Assembly: GCA_016201285.1 (NCBI GenBank)
Contig: JACQDE010000049.1
Span: 1-64,000 of the forward strand
Length of the DNA stretch: 64,000 bases
Source of the DNA: Acidobacteriota bacterium
GTDB lineage: Bacteria > Acidobacteriota > Terriglobia > Acidiferrales > UBA7541
Reading direction: 5' to 3'
Position 1 is the stretch's first letter. Each line of letters begins with the position of its first letter. Below the pieces are notes generated by a model. It was given only the letters and a program-made list of their open reading frames with translations. It was not told where the DNA came from and made no database searches. Of this stretch, positions 50,128 through 58,502 are shown in pieces. A program made the position numbers and the translations under genes.

Positions 50128-51027
50128 TCAGAAATCCGCGCGCAGAGAGTCCGGCCCGAGCACCACGGCCAGGACCACATTCTTTGTCGAAGCGTCCCGC
50201 ACGCGAATCGTCTCGCCCAGACGGCCGGGCTGGAGCGGAATGCCGGCGGTAACAATACGCACGCGCGCGCCCGCCAGCACCAGCGTGACCGGCTTGCCCG
50301 GGTGAACCACAACCGGCGCGCCGACTTCAGCTTCGCGGGGAGGTGTCGTGTCGTTCAACCCGCGGCGCTCGAGTGGGCGCGTTTGCGGCACAATCGCCGC
50401 AGTCTTCTCCGGCACGGCATCGCGATCCGCCGCGTCGCGGAAGACGAGGCCGGTGCGGGACAAAACGTAAAACGGCAGGATGTTCCGTTCTGCCGCCAGC
50501 CAGAGGCGAAACTTCGTGCGATGCAACAGGGGATCGTATTCGATGCGCGTCACGCGCAGGCCCGGGTCGTCCTGCAGGACGCGCACGGACGCGGGCATCT
50601 CGAAATCGGCGGCGGAAAGGGCGACGCCCCCGGCCAGGTGGTTGCGTTCCAGGGAGTCGCGGATGGCGCGGAGGACTTCTTCCGTCGAGAGCAGACGATG
50701 GGACCGGCCGACGCTGACGCGCACCGGCAGGTCGAGCCGCTCGAGCAACTCCGGAGTGTCGCGCAGGCTGCCAACCAGTTCGGCGCGCTCGAACGAGCGG
50801 CGAGTGCCGGCCTGCGGTGCGTGGCCGAGCGAAATCCCAGCGGCCAGAGCGCGGAGATCGAGCGGCGCCGTTTCCGGCAGGAGATCGGAGAGATGCAGCG
50901 TGACGCTGTGGACCTCGACGGCTTCGCGCAGCGGGGTGCGTCCTGAGGGCGAACCCGCCGGCCAGGCCGCTGCCCCACTGCCGATGGCCCCGAGGAGAAC
51001 TGCGATCGCGATGTGGTGTCTGCGCAC
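50128..51027 (-). CDS. flgA: P-ring assembly chaperone FlgA
   Basis: 299 residues with a signal peptide (MRRHHIAIAVLLGAIGSGAAAWPA). The C-terminal SAF/FlgA domain is clear: VVHPGKPVTLVLAGARVRIVT, GRLGETIRVRDASTKNVVLAVV. Residues 30-200 form two weaker beta domains. It helps FlgI assemble in the periplasm. 11 bases from flgG and 12 from flgH. Confidence 0.9.
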   Translation of the reverse strand: MRRHHIAIAVLLGAIGSGAAAWPAGSPSGRTPLREAVEVHSVTLHLSDLLPETAPLDLRALAAGISLGHAPQAGTRRSFERAELVGSLRDTPELLERLDLPVRVSVGRSHRLLSTEEVLRAIRDSLERNHLAGGVALSAADFEMPASVRVLQDDPGLRVTRIEYDPLLHRTKFRLWLAAERNILPFYVLSRTGLVFRDAADRDAVPEKTAAIVPQTRPLERRGLNDTTPPREAEVGAPVVVHPGKPVTLVLAGARVRIVTAGIPLQPGRLGETIRVRDASTKNVVLAVVLGPDSLRADF

Positions 51028-51038
51028 GATGCCTTCGA

Positions 51039-51830
51039 TTACCGCGCCATGTTGTTCACTTGCTGCAGCATTTCATCGGCAGCGCGAACGACGCGGGAGT
51101 TCGCCTCGTAGGAACGCTGCGCCAGAATCATATGCACGAATTCTTCCACGACGTTGACGTTAGAATCCTCCAGCATGCCCTGCTGCAAGGTGCCGAGTCC
51201 TTCGGAGCCGCCGGGAGTGCCCACCAGGGCGTCACCGGAGGCGGCGGTGGGGAGAAAAATATTCTTGCCGGTGCTCATCAGACCGCCGGGATTGGGAAAG
51301 AGCGCAAGCTGGATACTGCCCACCTGCTGCGCCTGCTGCTGGCCCGGGATGGTGACGGAGACGGTGCCATCCGAGCCGACGCTGATGTTCTGAGCGTTGC
51401 TGGGGATGGTGATGGCGGGCTCAATGGGATCGCCCTCGGCGGTGACGACGTTGCCCTGCGCGTCGAGATGGAACGACCCGGAGCGCGTGTAGCCGGTCTC
51501 GCCGTTCGGCAGCCGCACCTGGAAGAAGCCCATGCCTTGAATGGTGAAGTCGAGCGGGCTGCTGGTTTGGGAGTAGTCGCCCTGGGCCTGGATGATTTCC
51601 GTAGCAGCGGAGCGCGTGCCGAGACCGATCTGCAGGCCGGCGGCCTGGGTGGTCTGCTGGGTGGCGGCGGAGCCGGGCACGATGAGGTTCTGGTAGATCA
51701 GGTCCTGGAACTGGACGCGGCGGCGGCGGAAGCCGGCAGTGCTGGCGTTGGCCAGGTTGTTGGCGATGTTATCGAGGTTGAGCTGCTGGGCGATCATCCC
51801 GCTGGCGGCCGTGTGAAGTGCGCGAAACAT
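51039..51830 (-). CDS. flgG: Distal rod protein FlgG
   Basis: 263 residues. Rod signature LHTAASGMIAQQLNLDNIANNLANASTAGFRRRRV at the N-terminus and C-terminal LEDSNVNVVEEFVHMILAQRSYEANSRVV; GYTRSGSFHLDAQG in the middle separates FlgG from FlgF. Exported without a Sec signal. Length matches the family closely. Confidence 0.95.
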   Translation of the reverse strand: MFRALHTAASGMIAQQLNLDNIANNLANASTAGFRRRRVQFQDLIYQNLIVPGSAATQQTTQAAGLQIGLGTRSAATEIIQAQGDYSQTSSPLDFTIQGMGFFQVRLPNGETGYTRSGSFHLDAQGNVVTAEGDPIEPAITIPSNAQNISVGSDGTVSVTIPGQQQAQQVGSIQLALFPNPGGLMSTGKNIFLPTAASGDALVGTPGGSEGLGTLQQGMLEDSNVNVVEEFVHMILAQRSYEANSRVVRAADEMLQQVNNMAR

Positions 51831-51849
51831 ATGTCTCCTTTACTCCGGT

Positions 51850-52584
51850 CTAGACCCGCGGCAGCTCTTCCGCTGCCGTGCGGTTGAATTCCGTGTGAAA
51901 AATGGAAAGCGCGCGCTGCAACATTTCGGCGTGGCGCTGGAGAATGATCAGGTTTACCGCGCCGGTGACCGGGCTGATGTTGGACGATTCCAGCGCGCCC
52001 TGACGGACCTGCGAATCCGTGGCCGGGCGCTCCGCTCCGGCCGGAACGGTGAATAGTGAGTTGCCTTCCGGAACCAGCTCGGTTCCCGGAGCGAACTCGA
52101 CCAAACGGAGCTTTCCGGCGATGGCGCCCTTCACGGAGAACGTGCCGTCGGTGCTGAGAGAGACCTGGCCGGAGGGAATCGTGATGGGGCCCTGATCACC
52201 GAGGACAGGGTAGCCTTCGGAGGTCTGCAACTGGCCGGTGGTGCTGAGTTGGAGACTGCCGTTGCGCGTGTAGCGCACACCGGCGGGAGTTTGCACAGCG
52301 AGAAAGGCGGAGCCTTCGATAGCCACGTCGAGAGGATTTCCGGTGGGCTCCATGTTTCCCGGGCGGGCATCCACCACACCGCCGCCCAGCACGCCAAAAT
52401 TATTGATGGCGCGATTCAGACCGGTGAGGGCGTTGCCGTTCGTGCTGGCCAGCAGGGATTGATAGAAGCCGCGCTGGGCCTTATAGCCAGCGGTGTTGGC
52501 GTTGGCGAGGTTGTTGGCGGCAAGATCGAGCGCATGAGTGCGCGCTAGAAGTCCGGAAAAGGCCGCGTAGTAACCGCTGTTCAT
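51850..52584 (-). CDS. flgF: Rod protein FlgF
   Basis: 244 residues. N-terminal YYAAFSGLLARTHALDLAANNLANANTAGYKAQR and C-terminal LESSNISPVTGAVNLIILQRHAEMLQRAL place it in the FlgF/FlgG rod family; the shorter length and position before flgG favour FlgF. It begins the flgF-G-A-H-I-J operon and has a sigma-54-like promoter just upstream. Confidence 0.88.
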   Translation of the reverse strand: MNSGYYAAFSGLLARTHALDLAANNLANANTAGYKAQRGFYQSLLASTNGNALTGLNRAINNFGVLGGGVVDARPGNMEPTGNPLDVAIEGSAFLAVQTPAGVRYTRNGSLQLSTTGQLQTSEGYPVLGDQGPITIPSGQVSLSTDGTFSVKGAIAGKLRLVEFAPGTELVPEGNSLFTVPAGAERPATDSQVRQGALESSNISPVTGAVNLIILQRHAEMLQRALSIFHTEFNRTAAEELPRV

Positions 52585-52608
52585 GGTCGAAACCTCATAC
52601 GAGGAGAT

Positions 52609-52624
52609 TGCACGGCTGCGGCCA
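52609..52624 (-). promoter_or_regulatory. Candidate sigma-54 (-24/-12) promoter of the flgF operon
   Basis: Reverse strand TGGCCGCAGCCGTGCA: GG and GC separated by 10 bases, T before the final GCA, as in TGGCACG-N4-TTGCA. The predicted start is about 13 bases from the flgF ATG, a short leader. Confidence 0.5.
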
Positions 52625-52727
52625 AAGCGGCTGAGGTTTGATGCGTGTCTAACTAGTGGCTGGAGAACAGCTTACGAAAAGCATTTCCAGACGGGGACCA
52701 GGCTCGTGTCTGGCCGGAGATGAAATT

Positions 52728-52768
52728 GCCCGGAAGAAGGGACCATTGCTAGGCAACTTCTTCCGGGC
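52728..52768 (-). terminator. Hairpin terminator of the HDOD-cheY-cheX operon
   Basis: Perfect 12-bp stem GCCCGGAAGAAG (52728-52739) / CTTCTTCCGGGC (52757-52768), beginning 21 bases after the cheX stop. Only a weak AATTT follows on the reverse strand. Confidence 0.65.
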
Positions 52769-52789
52769 GCAGCGCAGAGGCGCGCTAAT

Positions 52790-53398
52790 TCAGGGATGGA
52801 CTTCGAGGAAGATGCCGAGAGGCTCGCCATCGAAGGTGAACCGAACCTCGACCTGTTCACCACCTTGGGTCGAGTGCAATTCGTAGTCGGCACCGCAGAT
52901 CACAGTGGGGACGGAGAGCAAGCAGCCATCGGCCAAGCCCGCGATCTTGGCTTTGAAGTTGCCGGCGACCATGTTGCAGATCTCGCCAAGGGCGTCGTTG
53001 ATGTTTTCGTTGACCACATCTTCGGCGAGACCGAGCATTTTCGAAGCGATGCGCACGGCCACCGGCATGGCGCAGCGCACGCTGAGCACGCCGGAGAGTT
53101 TACCGGCCATGCCCACCATGGCGGTGAGGTGCGGGTGGGAGCGCTTCGGTGGCTGGCTATCCACGGGGACGCTGGAAACGGAGTAGCCAACATCGAGCGG
53201 GGCCCCGGCATCTTCGCCCAGGCCAACCACAGCGCTCATTTCCGGGCTCCCCGACGGTTCATGCTCGTCTCGACGATTGGGAATGACCGGCGTGCCGACC
53301 ATCAGGTCAAAGACTTCCTGCGTTGCCAGCTCGAGGAGAGGGCCCCAGTTCTGCTTCTGAGCGACGGATTGCTGAGCAAATTGTGATACTGGATTCAT
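52790..53398 (-). CDS. cheX: CheX-like chemotaxis phosphatase
   Basis: 202 residues from ATG 53398. The signature ENINDALGEICNMVAGNFK (E and N residues that attack phospho-CheY) and the preceding SGVLSVRCAMPVAVRIASKMLG define the CheC/CheX family; the single such helix motif fits CheX rather than the two-motif CheC. It would dephosphorylate CheY-P to end the signal. The N-terminal 60 residues are an extension. It starts 3 bases after the cheY stop, so partner and enzyme are co-translated. Confidence 0.85.
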   Translation of the reverse strand: MNPVSQFAQQSVAQKQNWGPLLELATQEVFDLMVGTPVIPNRRDEHEPSGSPEMSAVVGLGEDAGAPLDVGYSVSSVPVDSQPPKRSHPHLTAMVGMAGKLSGVLSVRCAMPVAVRIASKMLGLAEDVVNENINDALGEICNMVAGNFKAKIAGLADGCLLSVPTVICGADYELHSTQGGEQVEVRFTFDGEPLGIFLEVHP

Positions 53399-53400
53399 GA

Positions 53401-53778
53401 TCAAGCTCCCAGAAGTGGAGTGACGTATTCACGCACCTGGTCAGGGGTAAAGGGTTTTCGGATGTAGCCGCGAGCTCCAAAGGAGATGGCTTCCATCACG
53501 CGAGCCTCGCTTCCTTCGGTCGTAATCATAACCACGGGTACGCCTTTGGCGTTGTCCACGCCCTGCAGGCTGCGGACAAACTCGAGCCCGTCCATCATCG
53601 GCATATTGATGTCGCTGAGGATCAGGTCCAGCTTGTTATTCTGAGCCACAGCCAGGCCTTCTACCCCGTTGCTGGCTTCGAAAACCTGCTCGAATTCCAG
53701 GCCGGCCTGGCGCAGCGATTTTTCGACGATCTTGCGCATCACGGAGGAGTCATCCACGATCAATACTCGTTTTTTCAT
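53401..53778 (-). CDS. cheY: Chemotaxis response regulator CheY
   Basis: 125 residues, one receiver domain: DD at 9-10, phospho-acceptor D56 in LSDINMPMMDG, the conserved T in MITTEG and K in IRKPF. It carries the signal from CheA to the motor switch (FliM). Starts by overlapping the HDOD gene stop (ATGA). Located far from cheA but beside the motor switch genes. Confidence 0.95.
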   Translation of the reverse strand: MKKRVLIVDDSSVMRKIVEKSLRQAGLEFEQVFEASNGVEGLAVAQNNKLDLILSDINMPMMDGLEFVRSLQGVDNAKGVPVVMITTEGSEARVMEAISFGARGYIRKPFTPDQVREYVTPLLGA

Positions 53779-54794
53779 GCTTGTTTCTCCGATTCAGGAA
53801 CCGATTGAGTTGGAATGCTTCGCCCCAAAAGGGCGAACGAATCAATGTCAAGAGACGGGATCAGGGCTCGATATTCGTTCTCCAGTTCGCCGGCCAGCGT
53901 CTCACTCTGCTGGGCGCCGAGCTGCGGCAGGCACTCGCTGAGGGTTTCCGCGATCTCCACCGGATGAAGGGCCCCCGGACGCGCCGCGGAAGCGCCGAAG
54001 CCCACGCCATGAGCCAGGCTGAACCGCTCAGCCGCAGCCACGATGCCCACCAGTTGAGGATCAAGCGTGGCCCGGCGGGGCTCGTGGTGGCAAGCGAAGA
54101 CCTCGACCAGGCTGGCTGGAAAATTCCAGGTAATGCCGATCCAACGGCCGACCTCGGTGTGGTTCACGCCGAGGCGCCGACGCTCCGCCTCGACGGATTG
54201 GTCCAGGCCCTCAAACCCGATGGCATCGGATTCCAGGTTATCCAGGCGCGTCACGGCACAGAGCGGGAGCGCACCGATGTCATGCAACAGCCCGGCCAGG
54301 TACGCCTGCTCGGTGTGGGGATAACCGGTGCGGCGCGCGATGTACTCGCTTAGAAATGCGGTCAGGAAACTGTGCTGCCAGAAAACTTCCAGCGCGCCCG
54401 GGGGGAGTTCCTTCCCTGCATATTCGAACACGGACGAGGACAGCAGCAGGGTGCGGAGGCGCGCCGGACCAAGCAGCACCACCGCCTCTTCCAGATTGGC
54501 CACGGGCTGAGAGACGCCCGAATCGGAAGCGTTACAGAGCCGGATCACCTGCGCCGAGAGCGACGGGTCCGTGCGGATGAGTTGGCTCACGCGTTTCAGG
54601 TCCACCGGGGTCTCGCTCAAAAGCCCGTTCAACTCAAATAGATGAGCGGAGAGTGTAGGGAGGCCATGTCCGAGGATGTCCAGCAGATCCGCCTTGTGCG
54701 CGGTCCTGCGGCGCACGGCAGTAGGAGAGCCATGGCTCTCAGAGAATCGGGCGGCGGCGGTCGGCAAGGCCATAGTCGTTTCGTCGGGACGCAT
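53775..54794 (-). CDS. HDOD-domain protein upstream of cheY
   Basis: 339 residues from ATG 54794; a longer form from 54815 is unlikely because that ATG lies inside the -10 box of the promoter, and a shorter one from 54773 is also possible. HDOD domain at about 40-235 (GLPTLSAHLFELNGLL, LIRTDPSLSAQVIRLCN, AYLAGLLHDIGALPL, HHEP). The C-terminal 90 residues are helical and unassigned. It overlaps cheY by 4 bases. Non-catalytic signalling partner is the usual role. Confidence 0.85.
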   Translation of the reverse strand: MRPDETTMALPTAAARFSESHGSPTAVRRRTAHKADLLDILGHGLPTLSAHLFELNGLLSETPVDLKRVSQLIRTDPSLSAQVIRLCNASDSGVSQPVANLEEAVVLLGPARLRTLLLSSSVFEYAGKELPPGALEVFWQHSFLTAFLSEYIARRTGYPHTEQAYLAGLLHDIGALPLCAVTRLDNLESDAIGFEGLDQSVEAERRRLGVNHTEVGRWIGITWNFPASLVEVFACHHEPRRATLDPQLVGIVAAAERFSLAHGVGFGASAARPGALHPVEIAETLSECLPQLGAQQSETLAGELENEYRALIPSLDIDSFALLGRSIPTQSVPESEKQA

Positions 54795-54811
54795 TTCCTG
54801 CGTCAATGGCA

Positions 54812-54838
54812 CCATCGGCAGGGGAAGGAATTGCTTTA
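54812..54838 (-). promoter_or_regulatory. Sigma-28 (FliA) promoter of HDOD-cheY-cheX
   Basis: Reverse strand TAAA-N15-GCCGATGG: perfect -35 and spacing, seven of eight -10 bases. It sets the operon start and rules out the upstream ATG at 54815. Confidence 0.75.
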
Positions 54839-54887
54839 GGAGACACCTATACGGAGGGCCGGGGAAAGAGAGCGATAGTGGATGGCA

Positions 54888-55724
54888 CTACCCGATTCGA
54901 GAAATCACCCTGAACAACAAGCTGCAGGATTTCGGGCCCGCCTGGAGCTTGACCCAGAGGTACTCGCCGCAGGCGACGATGCGGATATCCTGGGCATCCA
55001 GCTTGGCCGCATAGCTCCGCGTAGTGGCGGCCACCTGGGCGATGTCAGCGATGCGGTCAAACACAACCTCGGGGGCCGTGTGCTCGTGGCGAACCTCTTC
55101 CATCGCGCGGTGCAGGGCGGATTCGTCCGCCATGCACGGCTCCGTCCGGCAATCGAGCATACGCTCGACGGCGTAGAGGGAGGTGTAGTCCACGCCGTCG
55201 GAGAAGGCCAGATAGAGGTGCCGCGTGCCGGGCAAATAGTGCACGGGTACCATGCGCGCCGCTTCTAGGACCGGCAGCGGGACGAGGTCGGCGCACTCGA
55301 TGTGGCGGCCGCTGTCCATCGGGAACACCGGACAGGACCACTGGATAGCCAGCGCCGCGGTGATCTGCTGCTCGGTGGCTGCGCCAATGTCACGGAGCCA
55401 ATGGCCCAGGCGTCCCTCGCCGGATTTGCGCTGCGCCTCGAGGGCGGCGCGCAGCGCGTCGTTGTCAATCAAGCCGCGGGAGAGCAACACCAAGCCGAGA
55501 GGAATCCGGTGGGTGCGCGGCTTCTTTTCGCGCGCCGCCGGTTGAACACGAGGCCACAGATCGGCAATCGCCTGCTCGAGGCACTGCGGGCTGCAGTACC
55601 AGCGGCCCTGGAGGCGGATGCCTTCGCGGCGATCGAGCCAGCCGCGGAAAAGCTTTCCGTGGCTCGAACAGGACGGGTTCTCGCATTTATCCTTAGATAG
55701 GATTTGTCTGAGTGACTTGGTCAT
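54888..55724 (-). CDS. Zinc-ribbon and MshEN-like (GspE N-terminal) domain protein
   Basis: 278 residues. N-terminal cysteines (CENPSC near 14-19, YCSPQC near 43-48) form a zinc ribbon. Residues 73-190 match the type II secretion E N-terminal/MshEN fold: IPLGLVLLSRGLIDNDALRAALEAQR and RLGHWLRDIGAATEQQITAALAIQW, the tandem motif that binds cyclic-di-GMP in MshE. No ATPase domain follows. It lies 59 bases downstream of fliN on the same strand, so it may be the last gene of the fli operon. CheA in this window carries similar motifs. Confidence 0.7.
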   Translation of the reverse strand: MTKSLRQILSKDKCENPSCSSHGKLFRGWLDRREGIRLQGRWYCSPQCLEQAIADLWPRVQPAAREKKPRTHRIPLGLVLLSRGLIDNDALRAALEAQRKSGEGRLGHWLRDIGAATEQQITAALAIQWSCPVFPMDSGRHIECADLVPLPVLEAARMVPVHYLPGTRHLYLAFSDGVDYTSLYAVERMLDCRTEPCMADESALHRAMEEVRHEHTAPEVVFDRIADIAQVAATTRSYAAKLDAQDIRIVACGEYLWVKLQAGPKSCSLLFRVISRIG

Positions 55725-55783
55725 AGAGCGATCGGTGCACCGTCTATTATTCTTTGGCCGGCCAGCAAGGTCCGAGCCGGGCG

Positions 55784-56665
55784 CTATTGCGTCAAAGCGG
55801 CGAGCCGCTGATGCGGGTTCAGAATCTGGGTGACGCGCAGGCCGTAGTTGCCGTCCACAATTACAACCTCACCGTGGGCGATGACTTTCCCGCCCACCAG
55901 CAGTTCGACGGGGTCCTGGACCTGCTGTTCGAGTTCGATGACGGCGCCGTTCTGCAGTTCGAGGATTTCCCGGAGCATCAACTGGCGCTCGCCAAAGCGC
56001 AGAGCGACTTCCAGCTCGACATCGAGGAGCAGCTCGATGTTCTTGTCCACCGGCGAAGCGGGCGCCTCGGCGACGGGCCTAGCAGCGACCGGAGGCTCCG
56101 GAGCAACAGCAGACGCCGCCTTTGGCGGAGGCGCGACTGCGGCCGGTTGCGGTGCCGTTCGCAGCGAGGCCACCAGCTCCGAGCTGAGAAGGACGTGAAT
56201 GGTGATGGGCGGAGTCTTCTCGCTCTTGAGTTCGAAGCCAGCTTGCGCGACAGCCGTCCATTCCGGGCGGCTGGCGCCCATGAATACCAACTCGACTTCT
56301 CCGCCGCGTTTCGCCTTCAACTGCGTGGCTGCCGCGCCGGTGAATTGGCGGCAGAGCTCGGTCATCGCGTCGCGGTGATCGCTCGAGAACTCAACCGATT
56401 CCTCGAAAGGCTCCGACATGAGGGCCTGCGCCATGCGGAGCGCGTCGGCCCGAGCGACGAGGAAGGAGAGCTCGCCCGTCAGCTTCTGGGCGGCATTGAA
56501 GCGCACGTACTCGCCGGATTCCGCGAGCGCGGGATCGTGCGCAGCGGGTGCGTCCGCGAACGGCGCTCCGGCGATCTGCTCGAGCACGTGGCACATGCAC
56601 GCGCCAAAGACTTTCCGGAACTCGGCGATTTCGGGAGCCGACTGGTTCAGGTTTTCTTCGCTCAT
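55784..56665 (-). CDS. fliN: Flagellar switch protein FliN, long FliY-like form
   Basis: 293 residues. The C-terminal SpoA/FliN domain (about 205-290) is typical: NIELLLDVELEVALRFGERQLMLREILELQNGAVIEL and VQDPVELLVGGKVIAHGEVVIVDGNYGLRVTQI. The N-terminal 150 residues resemble the CheC/CheX fold (DAMTELCRQFTGAAATQLKA), as in Bacillus FliY, joined by an Ala/Pro linker. The phosphatase E-x2-N motif is only partly kept, so activity is uncertain. The start overlaps the fliM stop by one base. Confidence 0.85.
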   Translation of the reverse strand: MSEENLNQSAPEIAEFRKVFGACMCHVLEQIAGAPFADAPAAHDPALAESGEYVRFNAAQKLTGELSFLVARADALRMAQALMSEPFEESVEFSSDHRDAMTELCRQFTGAAATQLKAKRGGEVELVFMGASRPEWTAVAQAGFELKSEKTPPITIHVLLSSELVASLRTAPQPAAVAPPPKAASAVAPEPPVAARPVAEAPASPVDKNIELLLDVELEVALRFGERQLMLREILELQNGAVIELEQQVQDPVELLVGGKVIAHGEVVIVDGNYGLRVTQILNPHQRLAALTQ

Positions 56666-57651
56666 CAGCTTTCCTTCCTAGTCATTTCGGAAGTGGAGAA
56701 CCGCTGCTGGACCATGGCGCCGCGGAAGTTGCCGCTGCGCACGGGCAACGCCGTGAACATTGTTCTCCCACAGACCAGCAGCAGCGCCGGCCGGTCCAAA
56801 CGGTGCGGCAGCGGGAGCACCTGGCCGGCTTGGAGCCCGAGAATGGAGCTCGCGGGAACGGGAGCGGCAGGCAGTTCGAGCGCGGCGCCAAACGGACATT
56901 CCATCAGCGTATCGCGAAGATTCGAGACCCCGTCAATCTTCGACCGGCGACGGCGGTGCACGCGGCGCTCGGAGAGTTTCCGAAGCAGGGCGTTCGAGAT
57001 CAGCGCGGGAACGGCCATGTTCATCACGCCGCGGACCTCGGCCATGCGAACCTCAAAGCTGAGTGCCATGGTTTTTTCGCGCGGCGAAATCAATTGGACC
57101 GTTTCCGCCAGTTGCAGGCGCTGATCGAACTGAAAGTCCACCTCGACGACGGGCTGCCAGATGCTGCCCAACTCGCGGCAGATAATTCGCGTGATGGACT
57201 CCATGATGTGCTCCTCAATCTCGGTGATGTCACGCGGTTCGGGGTCGCCCTTGCCCGGGCCACCCATGAGCAGCTCGATCATGGGAATGGCCAGTTGCAG
57301 TTCCATCTGGATCATGCCGGTCATCTCCATGGGCAGCAGGTTCATGGAGGCGATATACGTCAGCTCCGTCATTCGCTGGAGGAACTCGGAAAAAGGCAAC
57401 TGCTCCACGGAGACAAGTTGGACATCCACCTGGCCGCGAAGGTAGGCGCCGAGAGCGTGGGTGAGGTTGCGGGCGAGGTTATCGTGCAGGGAGCTGACCG
57501 CACGGACCTGTTCCTTGGTCAGTTGTCCCGACTCGCGCAGGTTCCAGGAATTGATGACGCGCCTTTTTTCAGGGGCGGCATCGGAGGTCTTCCCGCCCTG
57601 CGCCGCGCGGAATAAAACATCAATCTCTTCCTGGTTCAGGATTTTTTCCAC
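56665..57651 (-). CDS. fliM: Flagellar motor switch protein FliM
   Basis: 328 residues from GTG 57651, selected for the AAGGAGGCGAGTC site; the frame is open upstream only because it shadows fliA. N-terminal LNQEEIDVLF is the CheY-P-binding peptide; the middle domain has the CheC-like fold (MTELTYIASMNLLPMEMTGM, EHIMESITRIICRELGSIW), and the C-terminal SpoA domain ends the protein. It overlaps the fliA end by 16 bases. Confidence 0.94.
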   Translation of the reverse strand: MEKILNQEEIDVLFRAAQGGKTSDAAPEKRRVINSWNLRESGQLTKEQVRAVSSLHDNLARNLTHALGAYLRGQVDVQLVSVEQLPFSEFLQRMTELTYIASMNLLPMEMTGMIQMELQLAIPMIELLMGGPGKGDPEPRDITEIEEHIMESITRIICRELGSIWQPVVEVDFQFDQRLQLAETVQLISPREKTMALSFEVRMAEVRGVMNMAVPALISNALLRKLSERRVHRRRRSKIDGVSNLRDTLMECPFGAALELPAAPVPASSILGLQAGQVLPLPHRLDRPALLLVCGRTMFTALPVRSGNFRGAMVQQRFSTSEMTRKES

Positions 57652-58457
57652 GACTCGCCTCCTTTGGCGCCGGCAGTGGCCCGGCGGGCGTTGGAATTCG
57701 AGGGCCGGGAGCCGAGAAGTTCCTGGAGGCGCGCGCGGAGCCGGATGACGGCCGCGGAGTGAATCTGCGAGACGCGAGACTCGCTCACATTCAGTACGGC
57801 GCCGACCTCCTTCATGTTGAGTTCCTCGAAGTAGTACAGAGCGAGGACCTGGCGGTCCTTTGCGGGCAGCTCGCTGATCGCGCGGGCGAGGACCTGTTTC
57901 ATCTCCTCGGTGTGGCAACGATAAAAGGGATCATCCGCGGGATAGTTCGGCAGATAGTTCAGGAGCTCTTCGCCGCCGGCCTCTTCGGCGGTCTCCACCT
58001 GAAGGCTGCCGATGTCGAGACCGCGCAATTCGGCGAGCAGGTGCTGGAACTCCCCGAGCTTGAGGCCGAGCTCTTCGGCGAGTTCAATATCGGAGGCGGC
58101 GCGGCCGAAGCGCCCGCGGATCTTGCGGTCGGCCTGCTCGACGCGGCGGGCCTGCTTGCGCAACTCGCGGGGACTCCAGTCGAGCTGACGGAGACTGTCC
58201 ATGATGGCGCCATGAATGCGAAAGCGGGCGTAGTAGCCAAGCTGAACGTGCTTGCCGGGGTCGTACTTGTGCAACGCATCAATCAGCCCGAGGATGCCGG
58301 CCTGGATGAGATCTTCCAACGGGACGTGCCGCGGGAGGCGGTCGTGGATGCGGCGGGCGATGTGACGCACCTGCGGGAGCTGCTCCATCAGGAGCCGGTC
58401 GCGCTCGGCGGTGTCCATCTGTCCGATCGTTTCGTACGCGTTATGCGCCTGCTTCAT
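57636..58457 (-). CDS. fliA: Flagellar sigma-28 factor FliA
   Basis: 273 residues. Sigma-70 family, region 2 PLEDLIQAGILGLIDALHKYDPGKHVQLGYYARFRIHGAIMDSLRQLDWSP shape typical of FliA/WhiG, region 3 and region 4 helix-turn-helix (LNMKEVGAVLNVSESRVSQIHSAAV). It transcribes late flagellar genes and is held by FlgM; matching promoters occur across this window. It follows flhA after 45 bases and is translationally coupled to fliM by overlap. Confidence 0.95.
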   Translation of the reverse strand: MKQAHNAYETIGQMDTAERDRLLMEQLPQVRHIARRIHDRLPRHVPLEDLIQAGILGLIDALHKYDPGKHVQLGYYARFRIHGAIMDSLRQLDWSPRELRKQARRVEQADRKIRGRFGRAASDIELAEELGLKLGEFQHLLAELRGLDIGSLQVETAEEAGGEELLNYLPNYPADDPFYRCHTEEMKQVLARAISELPAKDRQVLALYYFEELNMKEVGAVLNVSESRVSQIHSAAVIRLRARLQELLGSRPSNSNARRATAGAKGGESWKKS

Positions 58458-58502
58458 GTGATTCCCTTCTTCCCACGCCAGCGGCGGAAGCCGTAGGCAA
58501 TT

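Noticed and set aside
55729-55756. Possible sigma-28 site (CAAA-N16-ACCGATCG) upstream of the MshEN protein gene
   Set aside because: Wrong spacing, weak boxes, and only 5 bases from the start codon.
57652-57918. N-terminal extension of fliM by 89 codons
   Set aside because: It is antiparallel-free but in another frame of fliA; the GTG at 57651 has a strong AAGGAGG site and gives the normal FliM N-terminus.
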